Origin: an uncultured Acetatifactor sp.
GTDB lineage: Bacteria > Bacillota > Clostridia > Lachnospirales > Lachnospiraceae
Assembly (NCBI GenBank): GCA_934433135.1
Contig: CAKRZO010000015.1
Coordinates: forward strand, 21,823-85,822
Direction: 5' to 3'
DNA length: 64,000 bases
Shown: piece after piece, positions 42,490 through 50,856 of the stretch
How the letters are laid out: each line of letters starts with the position of its first letter
Position numbering within the stretch: the stretch's first letter is position 1
Program-made: the position numbers and the translations under genes
The notes under the pieces: generated by a model
What the model was told of the DNA's origin: nothing
Database searches by the model: none
What the model saw: only the letters and a program-made list of their open reading frames with translations

Positions 42490-42794
42490 TTTTAGCCTAT
42501 TATTATTATAAATACCGCAATTTTTCCGGTGTCCAGATTGTCCTTGGCTGTCTGCGCCCTGCCGTCGTCTCTCTGATCTCCTGTGCCGGTCTGTCCATTT
42601 TAACTCTGGCGGTCTTTCAAAACGGCACGGTGGATTTTTCACCGGATAACCTCAACTACATAGAGATCGGCCTGTTTGCGGTCTGCCTGTTTTTACTGCG
42701 CAAATACAAACTGGGTACCATCAAAATCATTCTCGGCTCCGGAGTCGTGGAAACCATTCTGTATCTTCTGCTTCCGAACCTGACAGGAATGTAA
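42490..42794 (+). pseudogene. C-terminal remnant of a chromate-transporter-like membrane protein
   Basis: About 100 residues, beginning near YYYYKYRNFSGVQIVLGCLRPAVVSLISCAGLSI, match the C-terminal part of ChrA-type transporters: the G-LRPAVV motif followed by three hydrophobic helices. The preceding part of the frame (from 42429) is unrelated and no ribosome site is seen, so the gene has lost its 5' part. A strong terminator follows at 42811, as expected for the original gene. Confidence 0.6.
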
Positions 42795-42810
42795 CTTTTC
42801 CCGAAACTGT

Positions 42811-42855
42811 TTCCGCCCCGGGCATCCTAAAAGATATCCCGGGGCGGAAGTTTTT
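42811..42855 (+). terminator. Strong Rho-independent terminator
   Basis: TTCCGCCCCGGG (42811-42822) pairs perfectly with CCCGGGGCGGAA (42838-42849), followed by GTTTTTG. It ends the truncated transporter gene. It also lies downstream of the convergent GH92 gene but has no T-run in that direction. Confidence 0.85.
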
Positions 42856-42893
42856 GTCTGAAAAATAAAATCCTTACAGCCAAATCGTAAATT

Positions 42894-44954
42894 CTACAGG
42901 AAGAAAGTAAGTTCCCCGCCCTCCATCATTTCTCTTACCGAAAGCTCCATCTTCGGAAGGTCCTCACCGTTCCAGGTTGCCTTTTCCACATATGCTCCTT
43001 TCCCGCAAGTCTCAATTTCAAGTACTTTGCCATTGGAAAGATGCATTTTGGCTCTCTTGACACCCGGTATGCCAAGCAATATTTTGTCCTGCCCGGAAAC
43101 AGGAAAGAGTCCCAAGGTATTCCATACATACCAGGAAGAAAGGGCTCCGGAGTCATTATTTCCCGGGATACCGCCACGTCCTTCCGCGAACATATACTTC
43201 TTAACAGCCTCCACCACTTCACATACTCTGTCATGTCTGTCTGCAAAATGATATACATATGGTGCTTCCATATCATGCTCATTATTCAGGCCGTCAAACC
43301 GGTGCAAACCACAGTTCTTCTGATATTCTTCTTCCTCTAAATTCTTACACTGCACAACTGCTTCTTTCCCATATCCGAAAAAGCTGTCTGCCAAATCCGT
43401 AAATTTTTCTTTTCCACCGCACAACGCTATGCGCTGCTCCATATCCGGCAGCAGGCGGAAAGAATAATTCCAACGGTCTCCCTCATAGCATCTGCCTTCT
43501 TTTAACAGACCGTCTGCATCAAATGCTTCCCTCCAGGCATCTGCATACTTTTTAAAATACTCAGCCTTTTTGTAATCCTTTATTTTCCGTGCTATTTTTT
43601 CTGCAGCACGACATGCCTGTGCTACATCCAGTAAATGTGTATAGCTTTCTTCTGACGGCAAATTTTCCGTACTTCGGTACCCATAGAAATCCAATTCCCG
43701 TAAGGCGGTGTCCAAAACAATCTGTGCCGGACAAACCCCTCGGTAATAAGCATCCGCCAGGGTAAGTGTGGCCAGCATTTTGGCCTGTTCTTCAAAACAT
43801 TTTACATACTCAAAGGAAGTATGCATAACGGCAACGGGAACTCTTCCGGATTTTGTGCTGATCCCGGCAAGCGTTTCTCGTATTCCGATACTCTCCTGTC
43901 GGAAAAGAGTATATACAAGGGGCAGTTGTGTCTTATATAAATCCCAAAGAGCGGAAAAATCCGTAAATCCTTTTTCCCATCTTGCCGGTTTTTGCAGGCA
44001 ATGATACAAATTGGAATAAAACAGCCTCTTTGTCCGCTCATCCGCGTCCACTTCTATTTTACCAAGATATTGATTCCATATCTGTGCTGCCTTTTTACGT
44101 ACGGTATCAAAATCTTCCTTTTCCGATGCAAGCTCTTTTGCATGTTCCATGCTGATTTCCGAAACGGAAACACACAACACACATTCTCCGTCCACGGCAA
44201 AAACTCCGCCGAAGCGCTTATCCGTGACACCAAATGCCGCTTCCCTGTCTGCCACAGATTTATAATCCTGATAAAGGTATGCATCCTTTATCGTCCCCAC
44301 GCAGGTTACGTAAAAGTAAAACCGGACTCCATGAAGAGTCACTTCCGCGGAGATTGCATTTCCGGATTCTATTTTGATACAGGCATTTTCGGCAAAAGCA
44401 TAAGTCCCTTCTCCCAGCGATCGATCCAAACCGTCATTGGAAAAGTCAATCATGATTTTTCCTTCTCCTGCAAAATGGTATCTATGGTACGCAGTATTCT
44501 CACTTACCGTCAGCTCTGTACGTATTTTACTCTCCGCAAACATTGCCGTATAGTATCCGGGGGATCCGGTCTCTTCCAGGATATCTTCCGCGACCTCTCT
44601 CAATTCTCCATATAAAGGCGTTGCTACCGCATAATTGTAGTAAACCCGTATCTCACCGGTTCCTGTCTGGTGCAAATGGGAAAAACCATGCGCTTTTCCG
44701 GTAAAGGTTTCCGTACAGCCGCCGTAATTTACCATATGATTGCCGTAACCCGTAGGATATCCTCCCGTATATAGTCCGCATGACATTTTTCCGAAGGGAA
44801 GAGATGCATGCGGATACGTATTACCGCACTGCCCGTTTAAGAAAAACCACGTGGCTGCAATTCCTTCCGGTTTGGGTAACTTTACAGCCCCGCTTCCGTA
44901 AAATACATCTACATACTGTTCATAGCCACTCTCTGTTTCCATGCGATTTTTCAC
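42894..44954 (-). CDS. Glycoside hydrolase family 92 (alpha-mannosidase)
   Basis: A 686-residue GH92 enzyme, a calcium-dependent exo-acting alpha-mannosidase family. The start is a GTG at 44954 with GGAGG six bases upstream. The N-terminal beta-sandwich carries GNTYPHASLPFGKMSCG and GFSHLHQTGTGEI; the catalytic (alpha/alpha)6 domain shows DFSALWDLYKTQLPL, YVYHFADRHDRVCEVV and GIPGNNDSGALSSWYVWNTLGLFPV. No signal peptide is visible, so imported glycans would be trimmed in the cytoplasm. It is the last gene of the second glycan locus, behind the GH2 gene. Mannose-containing oligosaccharides such as N-glycan pieces are a reasonable guess. Confidence 0.92.
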   Translation of the reverse strand: MKNRMETESGYEQYVDVFYGSGAVKLPKPEGIAATWFFLNGQCGNTYPHASLPFGKMSCGLYTGGYPTGYGNHMVNYGGCTETFTGKAHGFSHLHQTGTGEIRVYYNYAVATPLYGELREVAEDILEETGSPGYYTAMFAESKIRTELTVSENTAYHRYHFAGEGKIMIDFSNDGLDRSLGEGTYAFAENACIKIESGNAISAEVTLHGVRFYFYVTCVGTIKDAYLYQDYKSVADREAAFGVTDKRFGGVFAVDGECVLCVSVSEISMEHAKELASEKEDFDTVRKKAAQIWNQYLGKIEVDADERTKRLFYSNLYHCLQKPARWEKGFTDFSALWDLYKTQLPLVYTLFRQESIGIRETLAGISTKSGRVPVAVMHTSFEYVKCFEEQAKMLATLTLADAYYRGVCPAQIVLDTALRELDFYGYRSTENLPSEESYTHLLDVAQACRAAEKIARKIKDYKKAEYFKKYADAWREAFDADGLLKEGRCYEGDRWNYSFRLLPDMEQRIALCGGKEKFTDLADSFFGYGKEAVVQCKNLEEEEYQKNCGLHRFDGLNNEHDMEAPYVYHFADRHDRVCEVVEAVKKYMFAEGRGGIPGNNDSGALSSWYVWNTLGLFPVSGQDKILLGIPGVKRAKMHLSNGKVLEIETCGKGAYVEKATWNGEDLPKMELSVREMMEGGELTFFL

Positions 44955-44978
44955 ATTTATCCTCCATTTCCGGGCGCT

Positions 44979-47420
44979 TCAGCGCCTCTTCTTCCTGTTT
45001 GCAGTTTTATCATTTGGGTTAAAAGCAAGGTTGGAATTTCCTTCCGTTCTTATAACTTTACTATTGGCAAGGCGGTAAAGTCCGGCTTCTTCTATGGTAT
45101 TTTCCGGTTGGAAACTTTCACTTTTCATGTAGGTAATAATCTGATGCAAGAGCCATTGTGCCGCCGGATCTTCTTTCCCGAAATGGAAAGAACACACAAA
45201 CAGACTTCCCTTCCCTGCACAAAACTCAAACATAGCTGCCTGCCGGATTACATATTTGTGCGTGGAAACAACTTCCACAATCGGATCGAAGACAACTTGA
45301 TCCGCTTCAAAACAGACCGCGTTTGCACCTTCTAAAAGCCCTGCGAACTGCCAGCCGCAGAAACCTTCATGCGGCATATCCCACAAAACCGGATGATCCT
45401 TTATCACCGTTGCAAGGTTTCCGGACGATCTTCCGGCCAATGCAATACGAAAGCCGACAGGAATGCCCTGAAACGGCTGTGTCCCCAAAAGCAGAACTTT
45501 CCTGCCGTCCCTTAACAAGCCGATCAGTTCCTGAATCTGCATTCCGTAAGATACAGTAATCTCACCGGGATCGATCGGCTGCGCGGTCGGAAACAGATAA
45601 AGCTCCCATTCATTTTCCGTAAAGACCTCATCACCGTCCAATGTAACGGACATCTTCATTTGCACAGGCTTTTGTACCGTGGGCAATTTACAGGAAAAAT
45701 GACAGATATCGGATACCTCACCATTTCGAATTCTGTCGACCGTCACACTTTGTCTTATTACAACTTTGCCTTCTATACGGATTCTTATGATAAGTTCTGC
45801 GCAAACAAGATCTTTCCTCGCGTAATGAGAAACCAGGATTTTACACGCAAGTCTTTCTCCGGGGACAAAATTGGTTTTGGTACCGAGATCATTCAAAAGA
45901 ACCGTTGGCGCATTATACATCTGAACATTCCGAACAGTTTCCCCGGACTTCAGCTCATAGAATTCATTCATCATCCCCACATCATAACCAAAGGTATGCC
46001 AGTGCGTATCAATCGGCCCCAGAAAATCATAACCCGCTATATTTTTGCACCTGCGAACCGCTTCAAAACAGAACTTCCGTATCCGCCGCTGCCATTCACA
46101 GGAATTTTGGAAATACAGCGGCGCTTTCTGCAAAATACTTTTTTTCTTAAGCTGACGCTCAATGGAAGAAAACATTTCCGTATTTCCGATACGGGTTCCC
46201 GCATATCGGTCCTTCAGTTCCAGATTGACGTAAGTACCATCAATACAGATTTCGTGACTAACACGCGGCTTATTATAGACACAGCTCCAGCTATCAACCG
46301 TTTCCGGATCAGTATCTAAGGAAAAATAACTGTGCTGGCCGTTTGCGTAGCTGGAAAACAGATCTGAAAAGGCGCTTACTTCCTCAAATCTGCGCGAATG
46401 ATGCCGAAATGGCTGTTCCTGCAATTCGCATTCCCGGTCAGGCTCTACAAAAAAATATTCCAACCCTCTGAGGGCACTCATCGGCGAAAACAAGGCATCT
46501 GTGTACTGATGTACGATTGCTGCGCATTCCTTAAGATACGCAATAAACGGCTCGTCCATCAAAAGCTCATTTCCGCAACAGTAAATTACCACAGACGGAT
46601 GTCTGCGGCAGAATTTTACGATCTGCTCCCATTCGGAAACGGTTGTATTATTAGGGCATTCTACATGAAGAAGCATGCCCAGTTCGTCCGCAGCCTGCAT
46701 ATACTCCTCTTCCGGAATATAGGTATGGAAACGGATAAAATTAAATCCCAGATTTTTTACTTTTCGAATCACCTTACGGTAAAACAATCTGTCATGATCC
46801 GGATGCACCGTTTGCGGATAGTAACCATGTTCGCAGATTCCACGCAGATAATACGGCGTATTATTTAATCGAAAATGTACCCCGTCCACCCGGAAGCTTC
46901 TTATACCCAGGCAGCGTACAAGCTCTCCCTTTCCGCACACTATTTTTAACGTATACTGTCTGGGATTTTCCGGACTCCAATACTCCAGTCCTTCGGTATC
47001 AAACGAAAAGCAGCCCCGGCTTTTGCCTTTCTTTAAAATTTTGCTGCCATCACATACTTCCCAGGAACACTCTGCCTCCTCCATTGTAACAAGTTCAACA
47101 TTTACTTTATTGCAATCCTCCGAAATCCGGACGACTGCATCCCGCAGCGCAGAAAGATACTCTCTGATCTCCACATCTCCCGTAACTCCCCCCGTGCATT
47201 CGTTGGCTGCGCGGGAAGTCAGCTGGAAAGCCTCCGTCATATCCTCCCAATATCCGGGTACCGCCTTTTCAATCCGGTCATTACAAATGCTTTCCGGTTC
47301 TGTTCCTGCTGCATCTTCTTCTTTTTGCAAGCTTTGAAACGGCTCTTTTTCCTCCGTATATTTTTCTTCCTGATAGCCCATTTCCCAGGCTCCGTTCAGC
47401 GAAAAAGATGTGTAAATCAT
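44979..47420 (-). CDS. Glycoside hydrolase family 2 protein with shortened N-terminus
   Basis: An 813-residue GH2-type enzyme. The TIM barrel starts near residue 190 (GIRSFRVDGVHFRLNNTPYYLRGICEHGYYPQTVHPDHD), contains NFIRFHTYIPEEEYMQAADELGMLLHVE, and has the acid/base Glu in IYCCGNELL. The usual N-terminal jelly-roll is much reduced: FSLNGAWEMG and AVPGYWEDM are followed almost directly by NECTGGVTGDVEIRE, skipping about 100 residues of sugar-binding domain. A nucleophile was not assigned with confidence. Position between an importer and GH92 suggests a beta-mannosidase or beta-galactosidase role on the imported glycan. The start follows GGGAGG. Confidence 0.85.
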   Translation of the reverse strand: MIYTSFSLNGAWEMGYQEEKYTEEKEPFQSLQKEEDAAGTEPESICNDRIEKAVPGYWEDMTEAFQLTSRAANECTGGVTGDVEIREYLSALRDAVVRISEDCNKVNVELVTMEEAECSWEVCDGSKILKKGKSRGCFSFDTEGLEYWSPENPRQYTLKIVCGKGELVRCLGIRSFRVDGVHFRLNNTPYYLRGICEHGYYPQTVHPDHDRLFYRKVIRKVKNLGFNFIRFHTYIPEEEYMQAADELGMLLHVECPNNTTVSEWEQIVKFCRRHPSVVIYCCGNELLMDEPFIAYLKECAAIVHQYTDALFSPMSALRGLEYFFVEPDRECELQEQPFRHHSRRFEEVSAFSDLFSSYANGQHSYFSLDTDPETVDSWSCVYNKPRVSHEICIDGTYVNLELKDRYAGTRIGNTEMFSSIERQLKKKSILQKAPLYFQNSCEWQRRIRKFCFEAVRRCKNIAGYDFLGPIDTHWHTFGYDVGMMNEFYELKSGETVRNVQMYNAPTVLLNDLGTKTNFVPGERLACKILVSHYARKDLVCAELIIRIRIEGKVVIRQSVTVDRIRNGEVSDICHFSCKLPTVQKPVQMKMSVTLDGDEVFTENEWELYLFPTAQPIDPGEITVSYGMQIQELIGLLRDGRKVLLLGTQPFQGIPVGFRIALAGRSSGNLATVIKDHPVLWDMPHEGFCGWQFAGLLEGANAVCFEADQVVFDPIVEVVSTHKYVIRQAAMFEFCAGKGSLFVCSFHFGKEDPAAQWLLHQIITYMKSESFQPENTIEEAGLYRLANSKVIRTEGNSNLAFNPNDKTANRKKRR

Positions 47421-47435
47421 AACCGCCTCCCATAA

Positions 47436-48275
47436 TCATCCTTTGATTCCGGTTGTTGCAATGCCTTCAATCAGGCTTTTCTGGAAAATACTGAACAAAA
47501 GAATAACCGGCACAAGAGACAGGGTAGACATGGCAAGCAGCGAACCGTAATCGGTCGTATACATATCCGAAAAAAACTTTAATGCATAAGCTACCGGATA
47601 AAGGGAAGGTTTGTTCAGATAAATCAATGCCCCATAAAAATCATTCCATGCATCGATAAAGGTCATGATGGCGACCATTGCCACGGCCGGCTGTACTAAC
47701 GGCAGCATAATCCGTGCAAACAGACCGAACCAGCCGCAGCCGTCTATTTTTGCAGATTCGTCCAATTCCCGCGGTATTCCCTTCATAAACTGCATGACCA
47801 TAAAGATAAAATAAGCATTTCCGAAGAAAGACGGTACGATAATCGGCAGATAAGTACCTACCCATCCCAGATTGTTAAAAAAAAGATACTGCGGAATCCT
47901 CAATACCATCTCCGGAAGGCACATACTGCCTATCATCAATGCGAACCAGAACCCTCTCAATCGAAAACGGATTCGTGCAAATCCGTAAGCTACAATTGTA
48001 CAGGAAACCGTCATCCCGATCACACGAAGAATCGCCTGAAAAAAGGAATTTCGAAAGTAAGCGCTGAAAGAATACTTTCCGACTCCTTTCCAGCCTTCTA
48101 TGTAATGAACCAATGTTGCCTTCCTCGGAATCAACGTTTTGGCCGTTAATAAAATATCATTTTCCTCTTTAAAGGAAGAAAATACCATCCACAGCAACGG
48201 ATAAAGCATCAGAAAACTGACGCAGCACATGATGGTATGATAAAATACTTTTCTCGTTTTAAATTCCCTATGCAT
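47436..48275 (-). CDS. Carbohydrate ABC transporter permease, MalG type
   Basis: From the ATG at 48275 (AGGAAGGA site) this is a 279-residue permease. It has six hydrophobic segments, the coupling loop ELDESAKIDGCGWFGLFARIMLPLVQPA near residues 170-197 and the ending LIEGIATTGIKG typical of MalG-like proteins. It pairs with the MalF-type permease upstream (genes separated by 14 bases) and the lipoprotein at 49264. Confidence 0.93.
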   Translation of the reverse strand: MHREFKTRKVFYHTIMCCVSFLMLYPLLWMVFSSFKEENDILLTAKTLIPRKATLVHYIEGWKGVGKYSFSAYFRNSFFQAILRVIGMTVSCTIVAYGFARIRFRLRGFWFALMIGSMCLPEMVLRIPQYLFFNNLGWVGTYLPIIVPSFFGNAYFIFMVMQFMKGIPRELDESAKIDGCGWFGLFARIMLPLVQPAVAMVAIMTFIDAWNDFYGALIYLNKPSLYPVAYALKFFSDMYTTDYGSLLAMSTLSLVPVILLFSIFQKSLIEGIATTGIKG

Positions 48276-48289
48276 TCCGCATTCCTTCC

Positions 48290-49180
48290 TCATCTAGAAT
48301 TATTATCCTCATAGTATACCCAGGCTGACTGTGAACGAAATACCAATGCGGTCAGACCGATAATAACAATTGCCAGAAACCATGCCATTGCACTTGCATA
48401 TCCCATATTCAGATATTTAAAGGCCTGCTGGTATTGATACAATCCATAATACAACGTGGATTTCATGGGGCCGCCTGCCGTAATCAGATAAGCCGAATTA
48501 AAAGCCTGCATGGAACCGATAATACCGCTGATCAGATTGAAAAAAAGACTGGGAGTAATCATGGGAAGTGTAATCGAAAAGAAACGGCCGGCAGGTCCTG
48601 CCCCATCGATAATGGCCGCTTCGTGCAAAGAATCCGGGATCTCTTTGATTGCAGCCAAAAAAACCAACATTTGCGATCCAAACTGCCATACCCCCAACAA
48701 TACCAGAACATATAATGCCGTTTTGGGATTGTTCAGCCAGTTCACTGTTGGCAGATGCAGAGCTTCCAGGATCTGATTGACCACGCCCCTTTGATTCCAG
48801 AGCTGTTTCCACGTCATGGCGACTGCCACACTACCGCCAAGCAGCGATGGAATATAAAATGCAACACGATAGAATCCGGTTAACTTTGTCTGTCTGGCAA
48901 GCACCACCGCTACCAAAAGAGAGACCACAAGCTTTAAAGGGATCTGTACAATGGCAAATTTCAGCGTCACCTTAAAAGACAGCCAGAAATTGGTATCCGC
49001 CGTAAACATTTTAATAAAATTATCCAGTCCGATCCATTTTGCTTTATTTAAAACAGCATAATCCGTAAAAGCAAGATACAGCGAATAAACAATCGGTATA
49101 AAAACAAGACCGAAGAAGCCGATGAGCCAGGGACTGATAAATAAGTAGCCATACTTATTATCCGAATAACGCTCTTTCAT
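48290..49180 (-). CDS. Carbohydrate ABC transporter permease, MalF type
   Basis: A 296-residue permease with helix 1 at about residues 12-33 (YLFISPWLIGFFGLVFIPIVYSLYLAF), the signature FTDYAVLNKAKWIGLDNF, and the coupling loop LHEAAIIDGAGPAGRFFSITLPMITP. It is the first permease of the second importer class (different from the Lpl-type importers at 1-3 kb and 26-30 kb). A GGAGG site precedes the ATG, and an RNA hairpin stands between it and the upstream binding-protein gene. Confidence 0.93.
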   Translation of the reverse strand: MKERYSDNKYGYLFISPWLIGFFGLVFIPIVYSLYLAFTDYAVLNKAKWIGLDNFIKMFTADTNFWLSFKVTLKFAIVQIPLKLVVSLLVAVVLARQTKLTGFYRVAFYIPSLLGGSVAVAMTWKQLWNQRGVVNQILEALHLPTVNWLNNPKTALYVLVLLGVWQFGSQMLVFLAAIKEIPDSLHEAAIIDGAGPAGRFFSITLPMITPSLFFNLISGIIGSMQAFNSAYLITAGGPMKSTLYYGLYQYQQAFKYLNMGYASAMAWFLAIVIIGLTALVFRSQSAWVYYEDNNSR

Positions 49181-49202
49181 TTATAAATCCTCCATTGAAT
49201 CA

Positions 49203-49245
49203 GAGCTGCTGCTCCATAGACATTTTCTCTATTTTGCAGCAGCTC
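49203..49245 (-). promoter_or_regulatory. Hairpin between binding-protein and permease genes
   Basis: GAGCTGCTGC (49203-49212) and GCAGCAGCTC (49236-49245) form a perfect 10-bp stem with a 23-base loop. There is no T-run, so it is probably an RNA-stabilising or partially attenuating structure that raises binding-protein over permease expression, as known for similar operons. Confidence 0.6.
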
Positions 49246-49263
49246 CGATATCCGTAAAACAAC

Positions 49264-50622
49264 TTATTTTACTTCCGAATAAAACTCTTTCATTCCCTCT
49301 ACAATCTGTTTGGAAAGTTCCGGAATTTCTTCGTTTTTAACATTCTTATACTCGATTCGTTCCAATACCTCATTGAATTCGGCAAAGGCCTCGATGGAAT
49401 TTAAAGGTACATTGGTATTGATTTCCGATACGTGCCCGTCTTCCAGGAATTCAAAATAGTCTAAAACCTTCTTTTCCGTTTCGTTTGCGCTTTGTCCAAG
49501 ATAACTTCTCATCTCGGAACTGATCGGCAGACCACGGTCATATCCGCAGATATCATAGACAATCGGCTCATTTACAAAGAAGTTAATGAATGCTGCTGCC
49601 AGTTCCGGATGTTCTGAGTTCTTGGATACACTCCAGCACATAGCCGGTTTAAAATAAGTTGCATTCGGCACTACCGCATCATCGGCAACGGGGATAGCCG
49701 CAAGTTCCAGATTGTACTGCGTCTTGCTGTCCATATTAGCCAGCTGATTGGTCCATTCCTGCGGCTTTGCCCAGATAATCTTATTCTCGAAGCTCAGACC
49801 ATGTTCCTCTTCCCTGTAATCATCGTTGGAAAGGAAATAACCTTCCTGCATTCCATCATTTACATAAGTAAAGTATTTTGTCAGCATATCCGCGTCAAAT
49901 CCGACAGCGTTACCGTTTTTGGCATAAATATCTCCGCCCATGCTCCGGAAAGGAATATCATAGTTCGGCTCAAAAGATTTCGCACCTGTTTTTTCATAAA
50001 CTGCCTTGGCAACTTCTGCGAATTCACTGAAGGTCGGTGTTTTGCTTAAGGTTAATCCCAGTTCCTCAAGCAAAGTCGCATTGTAAATGGTACATGCCGC
50101 ATTATTACCTGTAGAAACCGCATAGGTTTCTTCTCCTACCATTCCGCCTGCCAGACTGTCAACAGAAACACTGGATAAGTCGATTGTTCCTTCTTCAATA
50201 AAGGGACTTAACTCCAGAAGCTGACCGTTTTTGGCGTAAGTGGAAACCTTATCATACTCGATCTGAATCACATCCGGCATCTCTCCGCCTGCTACCTGCG
50301 TATTAATTTTGGTATAATAATCTCCGTAAGAGCAATACTCTACTTCTACTTTCAGTCCCGGATAATTCTTGGCAAACTCATCGATCATCTGTGTTGTTTT
50401 CTCTGCCCTTGTATCATTTCCCCACCAGGCAATCCGGAAGACAACGCCGGTATAGTCCGGTGTTTCTTCTGCCTCGCTGCTTTTTGTCTCTTCCGCAACA
50501 GAGGATTTTACTTCCTGCGTCGGTGTTTTGCTTTCTTCCTGTTTTGTTTTTCCGCAGCCGGTCATGCATCCCAATGCCAGACACAGGCAAAGAACCACTG
50601 CCCATAAACTCTTCTTTTTCAT
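49264..50622 (-). CDS. Extracellular sugar-binding lipoprotein
   Basis: A 452-residue binding lipoprotein beginning at the ATG at 50622 (GGAG site). The signal has a KKK tip and the lipobox CMTGC (Cys23), followed by a Lys/Glu/Ser/Thr tether. The mature sequence matches the MalE-like family (VVFRIAWWGNDTRAEKTTQMIDEFAKNYPGLKVEVEY, GEMPDVIQIEYDKVSTYAKNGQLLELSPFI). It delivers sugar to the MalF/MalG-type permeases encoded directly downstream. Its leader contains repeat copy B and a promoter at 50790. Confidence 0.93.
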   Translation of the reverse strand: MKKKSLWAVVLCLCLALGCMTGCGKTKQEESKTPTQEVKSSVAEETKSSEAEETPDYTGVVFRIAWWGNDTRAEKTTQMIDEFAKNYPGLKVEVEYCSYGDYYTKINTQVAGGEMPDVIQIEYDKVSTYAKNGQLLELSPFIEEGTIDLSSVSVDSLAGGMVGEETYAVSTGNNAACTIYNATLLEELGLTLSKTPTFSEFAEVAKAVYEKTGAKSFEPNYDIPFRSMGGDIYAKNGNAVGFDADMLTKYFTYVNDGMQEGYFLSNDDYREEEHGLSFENKIIWAKPQEWTNQLANMDSKTQYNLELAAIPVADDAVVPNATYFKPAMCWSVSKNSEHPELAAAFINFFVNEPIVYDICGYDRGLPISSEMRSYLGQSANETEKKVLDYFEFLEDGHVSEINTNVPLNSIEAFAEFNEVLERIEYKNVKNEEIPELSKQIVEGMKEFYSEVK

Positions 50623-50631
50623 GATAATCTC

Positions 50632-50735
50632 CATTCTGCAGACGCTTTAACGTCGAAGGTACCGCGCGTCTGATTTCAGATTTGACGCTACGATCGAGGC
50701 TACCTTGTGGCGCCTGCGGCACAAATAGCCATTCA
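50632..50735 (-). repeat. Leader repeat element, copy B
   Basis: It shares CAGATTTGAC-CT-CGATC and CTTGTGGCGCCTGCGGCACA followed by AATAGCCAT with copy A at 32950-33062, and CTGCAGACGCTTTAACGTC with copies A and C. It lies in the leader of the binding-protein gene and ends next to its ribosome site. Internal GACGTTAAAGCGTC and TTGTG/CACAA can form stems. Confidence 0.6.
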
Positions 50736-50789
50736 AGTTGTAAGCAATATTGCCTGATTCCGATAATACCATAATCCGATTATGTTTCC

Positions 50790-50820
50790 ATTATATCATT
50801 CTACGCTCATATGAAAATCA
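50790..50820 (-). promoter_or_regulatory. Candidate promoter of the GH2/GH92 importer operon
   Basis: A perfect TATAAT on the minus strand (50790-50795) has only a weak TTTTCA 16 bases upstream, as expected for a promoter needing an activator such as the YesN-like protein encoded at 53110. The leader would be about 160 bases. Confidence 0.4.
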
Positions 50821-50856
50821 TATTTTAAGTCGTAATGCTACAATTATGAGACTTGC

